64,000 nt of DNA from Lyngbya sp. CCAP 1446/10. Lineage in GTDB: Bacteria; Cyanobacteriota; Cyanobacteriia; Cyanobacteriales; Microcoleaceae. This document shows, in pieces, positions 1 to 9,300 of the stretch. Where the stretch lies: contig NZ_JAIGNI010000010.1 in assembly GCF_026130175.1 (NCBI RefSeq), forward strand, positions 1-64,000. Reading direction: 5' to 3'. A model generated the notes under the pieces. It was not told the DNA's origin, made no database searches, and saw only the letters and a program-made list of their open reading frames with translations. Numbering within the stretch: position 1 is the stretch's first letter; each line of letters starts with the position of its first letter. The position numbers were made by a program, and so were the translations under genes.

Positions 1-120
1 GAGAGGGGGAGATGGGGAGATTGGGAGAGGGGGAGATTGGGAGATTGGGAGATTGGGAGAGGGGGAGATTGGGAGATTGGGAGATGGGAAGAGGATTTTT
101 GCTCAAGTCATCGAAATATA
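1..120. repeat. G-rich short tandem repeat at left edge
   Basis: The first ~95 bases are an imperfect array of GGGAGATT/GGGAGAGG units. A second small run of GATTTGAGATTT follows near 155-175. No open frame is supported from 1 to 384. The array may continue beyond the window edge. Confidence 0.8.
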
Positions 121-384
121 CAATTTCAATGTAGTAGCAACTTACTCATACCATTTGAGATTTGAGATTTGAGATTGGGATTACTTGCTGGATATGGGTT
201 TTAAGTTTTTATACAGTTGCATTTTTTGGGTGAATCGGTCTCAAAATTCTTGAGAAAAGCTGACAATTCACCGCTAGCTAGGCTCTGATACGGTAATTAT
301 AGAGATGAAATCCGTTAGCGCAGCCCTCGAAGAGGATCGCTCTTGTCCATTGTCCTGAACCTTGTCTCCCCAGCAAAAACGACT

Positions 385-1290
385 ATGCCATCCCAAACTC
401 TCAAATATGCTTATTTTCCCGGTTGCGTAGCCCAAGGGGCGGCCCGCGAACTTTACCTGTCTACAATGGCGCTAACTCAAGCTTTGGGCATTGAACTGGT
501 GGAACTCAAAAAAGCTTCCTGCTGCGGTTCTGGCACTTTCAAGGAAGATTCGCAGTTGCTGGAAGATACTGTTAACGCCCGCAATATTGCTTTGGCCGAG
601 CAACTGAATCTGCCTTTGCTGACGCATTGCAGCACTTGTCAAGGGGTAATCGGTCATGTGGACGATCGCCTCAAGGAATCCCAAAAGACCGATCGACCTT
701 ACCTCGAAAAAGTCAACGGTTTGCTGGAAAAACAAGGCTGTTCGCCTTACCAAGGCACTACCGAGGTGAAACATCTATTGTGGGCGATCGTTGCAGATTA
801 CGGCCTGGAGGAAGTGCAGAAGCGAGTCACCCGCAAGCTTTCCGGTTTGAAGTGCGCCTCTTTTTACGGATGCTATCTGCTGCGAGCTCAGGATAAGCTG
901 CTTTACGATGACCCGCACCAACCCGAATCGATGGAAAATGTGTTTCGGGCGATCGGCGCAACTCCCGTTTACTATCGAGGGCGGACGCAGTGCTGCGGCT
1001 GGCCGCTGGCGAGTTATGCCACTAACCAATCTTTTCAGATGGCTGGAAAACATATTCAAGATGCTCTTGACAATGGCGCTGATTGTATGGTAACTCCTTG
1101 TCCGCTTTGTCATTTAAATTTGGATTCGCGGCAGCCGGAGGTGGAAAAAGCGATCGATCGCAAATTGGGTTTGCCAGTGCTGCATTTGCCGCAATTGGTG
1201 GCTTTGGCTTTGGGTGTGGAGCCCAAAAAATTAGGACTCGATCGGCATATTGTTTCCACTAAGCCGGTGTTAGAAAAATTAGGCTTTTAG
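385..1290 (+). CDS. HdrB-like CCG-domain iron-sulfur protein
   Basis: 301 residues, two CCG domains of the heterodisulfide reductase subunit B / SdhE type. The first has YFPGC near the N-terminus followed by KASCCGSG. The second has FYGCYLL, then TQCCGWPLA and a final CPLCHLNL. In this family the Cys clusters bind a non-cubane [4Fe-4S] centre. In archaeal HdrB it reduces a disulfide. In some type-E succinate dehydrogenases a similar protein replaces the membrane anchor. Which role applies in cyanobacteria is not shown by the sequence. The frame is open from a TTG at 343, but ATG 385 directly precedes the conserved start of the fold and is preferred. The stop codon lies inside a ~40-bp repeat found again near 3317. 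Confidence 0.85.
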   Translation: MPSQTLKYAYFPGCVAQGAARELYLSTMALTQALGIELVELKKASCCGSGTFKEDSQLLEDTVNARNIALAEQLNLPLLTHCSTCQGVIGHVDDRLKESQKTDRPYLEKVNGLLEKQGCSPYQGTTEVKHLLWAIVADYGLEEVQKRVTRKLSGLKCASFYGCYLLRAQDKLLYDDPHQPESMENVFRAIGATPVYYRGRTQCCGWPLASYATNQSFQMAGKHIQDALDNGADCMVTPCPLCHLNLDSRQPEVEKAIDRKLGLPVLHLPQLVALALGVEPKKLGLDRHIVSTKPVLEKLGF

Positions 1291-1883
1291 TCGATCGATT
1301 GGCGCGGTTTTGTAGTAAGGACTTTTAACCGCAGATTTCAGGCAGATAAACACAGATTAACGCAGATAATTTCAGGAATTTAGAGCTTGGGAATGCAGCA
1401 GATATATAGCCTTTCGAGCGAAAAATTGGGTAGGCTGGGATTTTCAGTTATTGGTAATTTAGGACTTGTATAGCAATCCTTGCAGGATTTGTGGGACTAC
1501 TGGCTACTCGTTACCATGCTCTTCTTGGTAACGAGTAAATCCTGCAATGATTATTATATTGACACCGCTAAGAGTTGAAGTGGGTTTAATATCGTGTTCG
1601 GTCAATTGACCGATCTAAAATTGGTTCGCGCGTGCATCCTGGTGTCCGCAATCCCGGAGCGGAGTGCAGTCCGCACTACGAACCAATTGAGCGATCGACT
1701 ATGCCTCAGTTCCCTTACAAGCCCTTGTGCGACTGCGATTGCTAGAGCGCATTCGATCGCCAGATTGACACTCAAAAGCAAGTGTGGTTAGTAGGTTCAT
1801 ATGCAGACCACAAAAGCTGTATACTATTATACAAAATAGTGTCAAGACTTCCTAACTTCCTAGTTAGAGACAAGGAACAAGCA
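1291..1883. other. Gene-free spacer with nested palindromes
   Basis: 593 bases with no supported gene. It holds a dispersed motif with CAGATTTCAGGCAGAT (also near 19087). A nested palindrome lies at 1481-1546: the outer arms are TGCAGGATTT/AAATCCTGCA and the inner arms ACTCGTTACCA/TGGTAACGAGT. The perfect palindrome CGGTCAATTGACCG is near 1600. A larger inverted pair AATTGGTTCG/CGAACCAATT spans about 1620-1690. These look like small mobile or structural repeats, not coding sequence. Confidence 0.65.
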
Positions 1884-3098
1884 ATGAAACGAAACCCAAT
1901 AAATCTCACACGTTCGGTATTAATATGGGCAATGTTAGGAATAATTTGTGGTTTATTTGCTGCAAGTTATTGGATATGTTTGTCTTACATGATGCGGGGA
2001 TTTGAAAGTTTTAGTGGAGTTTCTCTACTAATCATCATGCCCCTTGCTGGTTTGCTCATCGGTTTGATCATTCATTGGCTGGGAAATCCTGGGGAAATTG
2101 GGTTGATTATTGACAATATTCATCTCAAAGGTGGGCGATTACCAATGAATGAAAATCCTTCAATGATTCTGTCGTCACTACTCAGTATTGCCAGTGGAGG
2201 CAGTGCTGGCCCAGAATCGCCAATGGTGCAAGTCACAGGTTCAATTGGTACCTGGTTGGCCGATCGCTTTAATTTAAGCGGAGAAGCACTACGAACTTTG
2301 AGTCTTGCTGGTATGGCATCTGGGTTTACAGTTTTGTTCGGTGCTCCTTTAGGCGGTACTTTTTTTGCTTTAGAAATCCTGCATCATCAGAATGTTGTAG
2401 AGTATTTTGAAGCAATATTGCCTGCGGTAGTGGCAAGTTGTGCAAGTTACACCATCTTTGTCGCAATTACTCAGCTTGGACTTGGGCCTACCTGGAATTT
2501 TCCTCAGTACAATGTGGACAGCCTTTATGACTTTGGCGCAGCGATTGCTTATGGAATCGTAGGGGCGATGATGGGGTGGTTTTTTATCGCTGTATTTCGC
2601 AGTGTTGGTCGCTTGTTTGATTCGATACGCAGTCCCATCTATGTGCGAACTACTTTAGCCGGACTAGCACTTGGTGGTTTATCAGCTTACTTTCCGCTCA
2701 CTCGTTTTTTTGGGGAACATCAAATAGAAAAAATTGTTGATGGAAAATTTTCTTTTGCATTTCTCTTGACTTTAGTTGTTGTTAAAGTATTGGCCATTAG
2801 TGTGACTATCAATGGGGGCTGGCGAGGGGGAATAATCATTCCGCTATTTTTTATAGGAGCCTGTTTGGGAAAGGCAATCACTATCATTAATCCCGTCGGA
2901 TCGAATGAGACTTTGGCAATGATTTGTGTAATGGCTGCTCTTAATTCAACGGTTACTCGCACTCCAATTAGTACAACTCTGCTCCTCGCGAAGTTGACAG
3001 GGTTAAGCACTTTTACACCGATTCTATTTGCTAGTCTCGTGGGTTTCTTCTTGGCTCCCCGATCTCCCTTCATTGCCTCACAGCGTAAAGTAGATTGA
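1884..3098 (+). CDS. ClC-family chloride channel/transporter
   Basis: 404 residues, integral membrane protein with about ten hydrophobic segments, of usual length for a bacterial ClC without CBS domains. The motif GGSAGPESPMVQ corresponds to the GxEGP selectivity-filter region of ClC proteins, and GAPLGGTFFALE is the conserved helix after it. The first filter motif (GSGIP in E. coli ClcA) is not recognisable; NPGEIG stands near that place. Substrate (chloride, fluoride or another anion) and channel versus antiporter mode cannot be decided. ATG 1884, preceded by AAGGAA, is chosen over an in-frame ATG at 1782 because the sequence before 1884 is hydrophilic and unlike the family. No operon partner. 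Confidence 0.85.
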   Translation: MKRNPINLTRSVLIWAMLGIICGLFAASYWICLSYMMRGFESFSGVSLLIIMPLAGLLIGLIIHWLGNPGEIGLIIDNIHLKGGRLPMNENPSMILSSLLSIASGGSAGPESPMVQVTGSIGTWLADRFNLSGEALRTLSLAGMASGFTVLFGAPLGGTFFALEILHHQNVVEYFEAILPAVVASCASYTIFVAITQLGLGPTWNFPQYNVDSLYDFGAAIAYGIVGAMMGWFFIAVFRSVGRLFDSIRSPIYVRTTLAGLALGGLSAYFPLTRFFGEHQIEKIVDGKFSFAFLLTLVVVKVLAISVTINGGWRGGIIIPLFFIGACLGKAITIINPVGSNETLAMICVMAALNSTVTRTPISTTLLLAKLTGLSTFTPILFASLVGFFLAPRSPFIASQRKVD

Positions 3099-3943
<845 letters not shown>

Positions 3944-3978
3944 ATATCGATCGAATTGTCGATCGAATTACCGGCACA

Positions 3979-4013
3979 AGAGAGGGGGCAATTTAATCGC
4001 CCCCTCTCTTTTT
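3979..4013 (+). terminator. Rho-independent terminator of psaC
   Basis: An 11-bp perfect stem (AGAGAGGGGGC / GCCCCCTCTCT) with a 9-base loop is followed by a T run, 36 bases after the psaC stop codon. Confidence 0.9.
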
Positions 4014-4252
4014 GCTGCGACATCCAGCCAGCGGGACTAGGCCTTTGTGTAAGATGGAGCTTGCCCTAAAAATAGATTTTCTGGGTTAATCTCGATTTAC
4101 GACTTACCCAGAAACCTGGTTTTTCTACCAAAAATCGTCTGTGGAGTCACCAAGAGTCAGCAAAAAAAACAGGTTTTTGGCAGATCGCCCATAAGTCCTC
4201 AATAATAAAACTGGGTTTTAATTACGATCGCTAAGCAGGAGTTTTATCTTAA
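4014..4252. other. Spacer with AAACCTGGTTTTT-type inverted repeat
   Basis: Between the psaC terminator and glmS is a degenerate member of the inverted-repeat family that recurs in the window: CAGAAACCTGGTTTTTCT near 4110 and AAAACAGGTTTTTGG near 4165, in the usual ~60-70 bp spacing. The glmS ATG has CAGGAG a few bases upstream as ribosome binding site. Confidence 0.6.
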
Positions 4253-6196
4253 ATGTGCGGAATCGTTGGCTATATCGGCACGCAAGCAGCAAGCGAGATT
4301 TTGCTAGCAGGATTGGAGAAACTAGAATACCGGGGCTACGATTCAGCGGGCCTCGCTACCATCTCCGAAGGAGAAATTACCTGCATCCGAGCCAAGGGCA
4401 AATTGCACAACCTCCGGGAAAAGCTAGCAGAGATAGACTCTCCGGCTCCCATCGGCATCGGGCACACCCGCTGGGCAACTCACGGCAAACCAGAGGAATA
4501 TAACGCTCATCCTCACATGGATAATAGCGGGCGAATTGCCGTAGTTCAAAATGGAATTGTCGAAAATTATCGCGAGTTGCGGCAAGAATTGACAGCGAAG
4601 GGACATAAATTTGTCTCGGATACGGATACAGAAGTTATTCCTCATTTAATCGCTGAATTTTTTGCAGAAGGAAGAAGGAAGAAGGAAGAAGGAAGAAGGA
4701 AGAAGGAAGAAGGAAAAGATCAAACAGCCGATGAACTTGCAGATTTGTCGTTTTTGGAAGTGGTTTCTAAGGCTGTAAATCGGTTAGAAGGAGCTTTTGC
4801 GATCGCCGTTATTTGCGCCGACTTTCCAGACGAAATAATTCTTGCCAGACAGCAAGCTCCTTTGGTGATTGGGTTTGGTGCCGGCGAATTTTTCTGCGCT
4901 TCCGACACGCCAGCCTTAATATCTCACACCCGCGCCGTTTTATCTTTAGAAAATGGCGAATTGGCTAGGCTAACTCCGATGGGAGTCGAAGTTTACAATT
5001 TTACAGGGGAAAGGCTCAAAAAAAGCCCGCGCATCCTTGGTTGGAGTCCGGTTTTAGTCGAAAAACAAGGCTTCAAACACTTCATGCACAAGGAGATTTA
5101 CGAACAGCCTGCCGTAGTCCGAGCTTGTTTGGATGCTTATTTAGACAGCGATTGGCAGCCGGGAAATCTGCGCTCTCCCATCAATCTCAACTTGCCAGAT
5201 GAACTTTGCGCCGATGTCGAACAAATTTCAATTCTCGCCTGCGGAACGAGCTGGCACGCCTCGCTAATTGGCAAATATTTGTTGGAACAGTTAGCGAATA
5301 TTCCTACTGCGGTGCAGTACGCTTCTGAGTACCGTTACGCACCGGCGCCACTAACAGCAAATACTTTAATTATTGGGGTAACTCAGTCGGGAGAAACGGC
5401 GGACACGTTGGCTGCTTTGGGGATGGAACAGCAGCGCCGCGCGGGTTTTACCGATAAATTTCGATCGCGAATGTTGGGCATTACTAACAGGACAGAAAGC
5501 TCGATCGCCCACATGATGCCGCACGTCATAAATACCCACGCTGGTATAGAAATCGGCGTGGCTGCAACTAAGACTTTTGTCAGTCAGTTGATGGCTTTCT
5601 ATTTCTTAGCTTTGGATTTGGCACACCAGCGGCAAACAATCAGCACCGAGAGATTGGCAGAAATTATTGCTGGTTTACGCCATTTGCCCGGCCAAATTGA
5701 GAAGTTTTTGGAGATTCAAGAACAGTATGTGGAGGAATTGTCCCACCAGTTTACCGAAACCCAAGATTTTATATTTTTGGGGCGGGGAATTAACTTTCCG
5801 ATTGCTTTGGAAGGGGCGCTGAAATTGAAGGAAATTAGCTACATTCACGCTGAAGGATATCCGGCGGGAGAAATGAAACACGGCCCGATCGCCCTTTTGG
5901 ATGCTAAAGTGCCTGTAGTGGCGATCGCGATGCCCGGAAGCGTCTACGAAAAAGTCCTTTCCAACGCTCAGGAAGCCAAGGCGCGCGACGCCCGTTTAAT
6001 TGGCGTTACCCCGAAGCAGGGCGAAGCGGAAGCCGATATTTTTGACCACGTTTTGCCGGTGCCTTTGGTGGATGAATTGTTGTCGCCGATTGTGACAGTG
6101 ATTCCGCTGCAATTGTTGGCCTATCACATTGCGGCGCGTCGGGGTTTGGATGTGGATCAGCCGCGCAATTTGGCGAAGTCGGTGACGGTGGAATAA
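4253..6196 (+). CDS. glmS: Glutamine--fructose-6-phosphate aminotransferase
   Basis: 647 residues. GlmS makes glucosamine-6-phosphate from fructose-6-phosphate and glutamine, the first step to UDP-GlcNAc for peptidoglycan and lipopolysaccharide. The N-terminal class II glutaminase begins MCGIVGYIGT with the catalytic Cys2 and carries the HTRWATHG motif. Two SIS sugar-isomerase domains follow (ACGTSWHAS; later TQSGETADT and EGALKLKE), and the end is the usual DQPRNLAKSVTVE. Oddity: residues ~139-157 are a low-complexity Arg/Lys/Glu stretch of the unit GRRKKEE, encoded by an array of the heptamer GAAGGAA (4669-4713). It lies between conserved parts of the glutaminase domain and looks like an in-frame repeat insertion. 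The frame stays open and all motifs are intact, so function is probably kept. Confidence 0.97.
   Translation: MCGIVGYIGTQAASEILLAGLEKLEYRGYDSAGLATISEGEITCIRAKGKLHNLREKLAEIDSPAPIGIGHTRWATHGKPEEYNAHPHMDNSGRIAVVQNGIVENYRELRQELTAKGHKFVSDTDTEVIPHLIAEFFAEGRRKKEEGRRKKEEGKDQTADELADLSFLEVVSKAVNRLEGAFAIAVICADFPDEIILARQQAPLVIGFGAGEFFCASDTPALISHTRAVLSLENGELARLTPMGVEVYNFTGERLKKSPRILGWSPVLVEKQGFKHFMHKEIYEQPAVVRACLDAYLDSDWQPGNLRSPINLNLPDELCADVEQISILACGTSWHASLIGKYLLEQLANIPTAVQYASEYRYAPAPLTANTLIIGVTQSGETADTLAALGMEQQRRAGFTDKFRSRMLGITNRTESSIAHMMPHVINTHAGIEIGVAATKTFVSQLMAFYFLALDLAHQRQTISTERLAEIIAGLRHLPGQIEKFLEIQEQYVEELSHQFTETQDFIFLGRGINFPIALEGALKLKEISYIHAEGYPAGEMKHGPIALLDAKVPVVAIAMPGSVYEKVLSNAQEAKARDARLIGVTPKQGEAEADIFDHVLPVPLVDELLSPIVTVIPLQLLAYHIAARRGLDVDQPRNLAKSVTVE
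4669..4713 (+). repeat. GAAGGAA heptamer array inside glmS
   Basis: About six tandem copies of the heptanucleotide GAAGGAA lie inside the glmS frame. Because 7 is not a multiple of 3, three copies encode a 7-residue period (GRRKKEE), and all three phases are free of stop codons. The same array, in the same sense relative to transcription, lies in the ligase-like gene at 7217-7260. Confidence 0.9.
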
Positions 6197-6201
6197 AGGA
6201 A

Positions 6202-6300
6202 GTCATTAGTCATTAGTCATTAGTCATTAATCATTAGTCATTAGTCATTAGTCATTAGTCATTAGTTATTCGTTGGTTGTTGGTTGTTGGTTGTTCGCTC
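6202..6300. repeat. CATTAGT and GGTTGTT heptamer arrays
   Basis: Directly after the glmS stop are about nine copies of the heptamer CATTAGT, followed by TTGGTTG-type repeats. These are short tandemly repeated sequences of the kind common between genes in filamentous cyanobacteria. The next gene on the other strand ends only ~20 bases further on, so the array forms the whole convergent spacer. Confidence 0.85.
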
Positions 6301-6321
6301 TAATAACCAATAACCAATACC

Positions 6322-7878
6322 CTATGCCCGATGCCCAATTCCCGATGCCCGATCGCCAACACCGCAAATCGCCGCTAACAGCAACCAGCTTATTGTATTG
6401 ACTCGGAAATCAAACAGCGTCACGTCTATAGTGTTAAACAGCGTACAGGCGGCGAAGGCTAATAAATAACTGAAGAAAATTAGGCGATCGTCCGCTTGTT
6501 TTTCTTGACAAAATACCTGAGTTGTGCTAATTACTAGAGAGTTTTGATTGAGCAATAAAGCATTTTCCCCTACTTTCTCTGTTGCTATTTGCTCTTGTTG
6601 GATGTCCGCCGCAGAAACAGGCCAATTCATCAACAACAAAACACCTCTAGCCAAAACCCAGCCAACTAAACCCAAAAATAAAAGCGTTGCGGGTATTCCA
6701 GTTTCCGCAGTCAGCATCAATATCAAACTGTGAGGATGACCCAGCCATTCGTGCATCTGAGCTTGATAGAGAGGCGTAAAATTTCGCAGTCCCCAACCAG
6801 TCCAAGGACGCTGCTGAGTCATCGACCAAGCAAACTCCCATTGAGTAGTTCTCAAAGTAGCAGTCGGCCGATTTGGAAACATCTCATCGGTAAGTCTGGC
6901 CCAGAAAAAAGCCGGGATAATTCTTCGTAAATATTGCCGCAGCGGTTCCGGCCCAAACGCCGACAAAAACACTGCACCAACCCCACTAAATACCGCAGCT
7001 AATATTTTTTTATAACCCGCATAAAATGCAAAAGCCAAAACTGCTAAAACGGCCAATCCCCACGCATTTCTAGAATTAGTAAAAATCAAAGCAACAGCAT
7101 TTCCCAGCACAGCCAAACTTAAAAATAGGAATTGGGCATTGGGCATTGGGCATTGGGCATTGGGCATTGGTAATTGGGAATCGGTAATTGGGAATTGATT
7201 AATTATTTCCTTATTCCCTCTTTCTTCCTTCTTCCTTCTTCCTTCTTCCTTCTTCCTTCTGAACCCTTCTTCCATCAACAATCCCAGTGTTAAAATAAAA
7301 GCAATTGTCAGATAGCAAGCTAAAATATTAGCATACATAAATACAGAAGCCATGCGGCCAGGGGGATTGCCTTTAGGTTCTAGTACCCAGCCAAAAACAG
7401 GCTGCAATTGATCGATGCCACTCCAACCTAAAAATTGCTGTCCCAAACCCAAAATTATCACGGGAATTGAACTAATTACAATCATCCAAGACAATTGTCG
7501 CAACTGAGCCGGAGTTTGAATTAAACTGCTGAAAGCAGCAAACAATATGAAATATGGTAAGAAATTAAACAAGCCTAAAACAGCCTCGATGCGGTTGTTG
7601 GCAAAAACCACAGTGATGACTAGCAGTGCGCTCAGAATTGCGAATCCTTGATGCAGCGGGCGGCGGCTAATTTGGCGGAACTTTTGCTTCCAAGTGCCCG
7701 CCAATCCCAGGAATAAACCTAATGCTCCCAAAATCGGAACTATCGGAAAAATCAGCGTCCCCAATTGAGTGCAATTCCAAGGGATTTGCAGTTGGCGATC
7801 GGGATGTTTTTGCAGGCGAGACTTAAGATTTTTGGCTGTCTGTTTGGCAGCTAATTTAAACCGATTTTCGATATTCAC
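6322..7878 (-). CDS. O-antigen ligase-family polytopic membrane protein
   Basis: 518 residues with about ten to twelve membrane segments. The Wzy_C (O-antigen ligase/polymerase) signature region is RPWTGWGLRNF followed by a large periplasmic loop and HPHSLILMLTAETG. Members join or polymerise lipid-linked glycans at the outer face of the inner membrane; the related cyanobacterial IctB group was once proposed as a bicarbonate transporter, so the exact role is open. Start is GTG at 7876-7878. Oddity: residues ~203-240 are repeat-derived. They contain RRKKEEGRRKKEE (GAAGGAA array) and PMPNAQCPMPNAQ (GCATTGG array), placed in a loop just before a membrane segment. The last ~12 residues (SGIGHRA) also come from GATGCCC-type repeats, so the native C-terminus may have been replaced. 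Confidence 0.85.
   Translation of the reverse strand: MNIENRFKLAAKQTAKNLKSRLQKHPDRQLQIPWNCTQLGTLIFPIVPILGALGLFLGLAGTWKQKFRQISRRPLHQGFAILSALLVITVVFANNRIEAVLGLFNFLPYFILFAAFSSLIQTPAQLRQLSWMIVISSIPVIILGLGQQFLGWSGIDQLQPVFGWVLEPKGNPPGRMASVFMYANILACYLTIAFILTLGLLMEEGFRRKKEEGRRKKEERGNKEIINQFPITDSQLPMPNAQCPMPNAQFLFLSLAVLGNAVALIFTNSRNAWGLAVLAVLAFAFYAGYKKILAAVFSGVGAVFLSAFGPEPLRQYLRRIIPAFFWARLTDEMFPNRPTATLRTTQWEFAWSMTQQRPWTGWGLRNFTPLYQAQMHEWLGHPHSLILMLTAETGIPATLLFLGLVGWVLARGVLLLMNWPVSAADIQQEQIATEKVGENALLLNQNSLVISTTQVFCQEKQADDRLIFFSYLLAFAACTLFNTIDVTLFDFRVNTISWLLLAAICGVGDRASGIGHRA
7130..7262 (-). repeat. GCATTGG and CTTCCTT heptamer arrays inside the ligase-like gene
   Basis: On the plus strand, four GCATTGG copies (about 7137-7170) are followed by related GGTAATTGG units and by about five CTTCCTT copies (about 7217-7260). 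Read in the gene's sense the second array is GAAGGAA, identical to the one in glmS. All copies stay in frame. Confidence 0.9.
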
Positions 7879-7914
7879 TCACACTCCAAACCTAAAATCT
7901 AAAATCTAAAATTG

Positions 7915-8760
7915 TTAAGCTAATTCCCAAGCGCATTCCGATCGCGTTAATCGAATTTGAGCCAAGGCAAAAATGGTCGGGATAATGCGCCCGTAGTTCG
8001 TGGAAATCGATCGCCAACCCAAATCCGCTAAAAACCAAGTCCACATCACCGGGCCGAGCAACGAAAACACGCTCCGCGTCGCACCGTAACGAGCCGCACT
8101 CACGGCCATACCGCGCCGCGCCGTCTGAATTGCGACATAATTTTGAAACTGGGTTGCTGCGGTTACAGTCCCTGCAAGCACTCCTTGTCTGGCCATTTGA
8201 TAGGTGGCAAAATGCAGCGCAAATTGATTCGCCATCACTTTCAGCAACATGGGTTTTAAGATGGAACTCACAGCTAAAGCGCTACCACCTTTGAACAGCA
8301 AACCCAGCGGGTCTTTTTCAGCAGAAATTGGCAAGGGTTCAGAGAGTTTAGAATCAACAATTGCTCGCTGTACGCGCACTGTCAGCGCTTGCTGTTCATC
8401 TGCCGGCAAACGCTTCCACGCGCGGCCCATTAAGTGCAGAAATACTTCGGCTTCTAAGTCGGTGGTTGACAATTGTTTGGGATAAGGGATTTTGAGATAG
8501 CGGCAAACTTGAATTAGTGCTTGTCTGTAAGTTACTTGTTCGGTTCGCCCTCTGAGTACCGTCAACCCGTCGGCCGCAAGATACCGAAACCGCTGTTCTA
8601 CGGCGTCTAGCCATGCTTCGCGATCGCGACTTTGTACGTCTATCGGTGCGGGGGTTTGCACGTAATCTAAAGGGTTAAACTTGCGGCTAAACAACAGTTC
8701 GGTTAGTTGCTGCAATTCTTCTTCTGTTGTCAATTCTAGTGCTGCTCTTAGTTCGTCCAA
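7915..8760 (-). CDS. YaaW/UPF0174-like protein
   Basis: 281 residues. The N-terminal ~150 residues are helical and charged (begins MDELRAALELTTEEELQQLTELLF; a later part reads FLHLMGRAWKRLPADEQQAL). The C-terminal half is weakly hydrophobic with small residues. This resembles the YaaW / UPF0174 group, whose function is unknown; I assign it by general resemblance and not by a catalytic motif. ATG at 8758-8760. It is co-directional with the ligase-like gene downstream, with a 36-base spacer, so the two may be cotranscribed. Confidence 0.6.
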   Translation of the reverse strand: MDELRAALELTTEEELQQLTELLFSRKFNPLDYVQTPAPIDVQSRDREAWLDAVEQRFRYLAADGLTVLRGRTEQVTYRQALIQVCRYLKIPYPKQLSTTDLEAEVFLHLMGRAWKRLPADEQQALTVRVQRAIVDSKLSEPLPISAEKDPLGLLFKGGSALAVSSILKPMLLKVMANQFALHFATYQMARQGVLAGTVTAATQFQNYVAIQTARRGMAVSAARYGATRSVFSLLGPVMWTWFLADLGWRSISTNYGRIIPTIFALAQIRLTRSECAWELA

Positions 8761-9300
8761 GATTTTGCCCTCCCATATACCATTTTAGATTTTAGATTTA
8801 GATTGTCGCTGAGTAGCGCACTTTGGAACTTGCCGAGCGCTACATTTTTTTTTTCAACTAATCTTACCTGTAGATTCGTGCTGTTCCCTATTCTACTACC
8901 TGGCGCGACGGGCGATCGCCGATCGCAGGCAAAGCATTCGGCATCAAGGCAGAATTAGGACTTGCACAGAAACCTGCTTTTTGTACAAAAAAACATCGTT
9001 ACAGCCATCGCCCCGCTTGCCGAACCCGGAAAGCTTTAGTTTTTGTGCGTAGATTTTGCGATCGCGATCGAGATAATTCGTTTTCAACTCAACATTTATC
9101 GATCGGCTTTGTCACCCAAACCCCCATAGCAGCACAGCCTCTGGCTAGCTACAACCCAGCCTCTTCAGGACTCCCAAATTCACCGTGAACCCACACTATT
9201 TTATTAGTTATCAACGAAGGATTTTTTGGGGAGTGTGTTTCTGTAAAAGAATGTCAGTTAATCATATAATAGATGGGGATTTTTTGTGAGCTAGTAAATT
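8761..9300. other. Gene-free divergent spacer
   Basis: 540 bases between two divergently transcribed genes, with promoters for both expected here. It contains several HIP1-like GCGATCGC/CGATCG sites and a degenerate piece of the AAACCTGCTTTTT repeat family at about 8968. I see no gene and no riboswitch-like structure. Confidence 0.6.

Noticed and set aside
1594-1791. 65-codon plus-strand frame
   Set aside because: It consists largely of palindromic repeat DNA and has no protein-like pattern.
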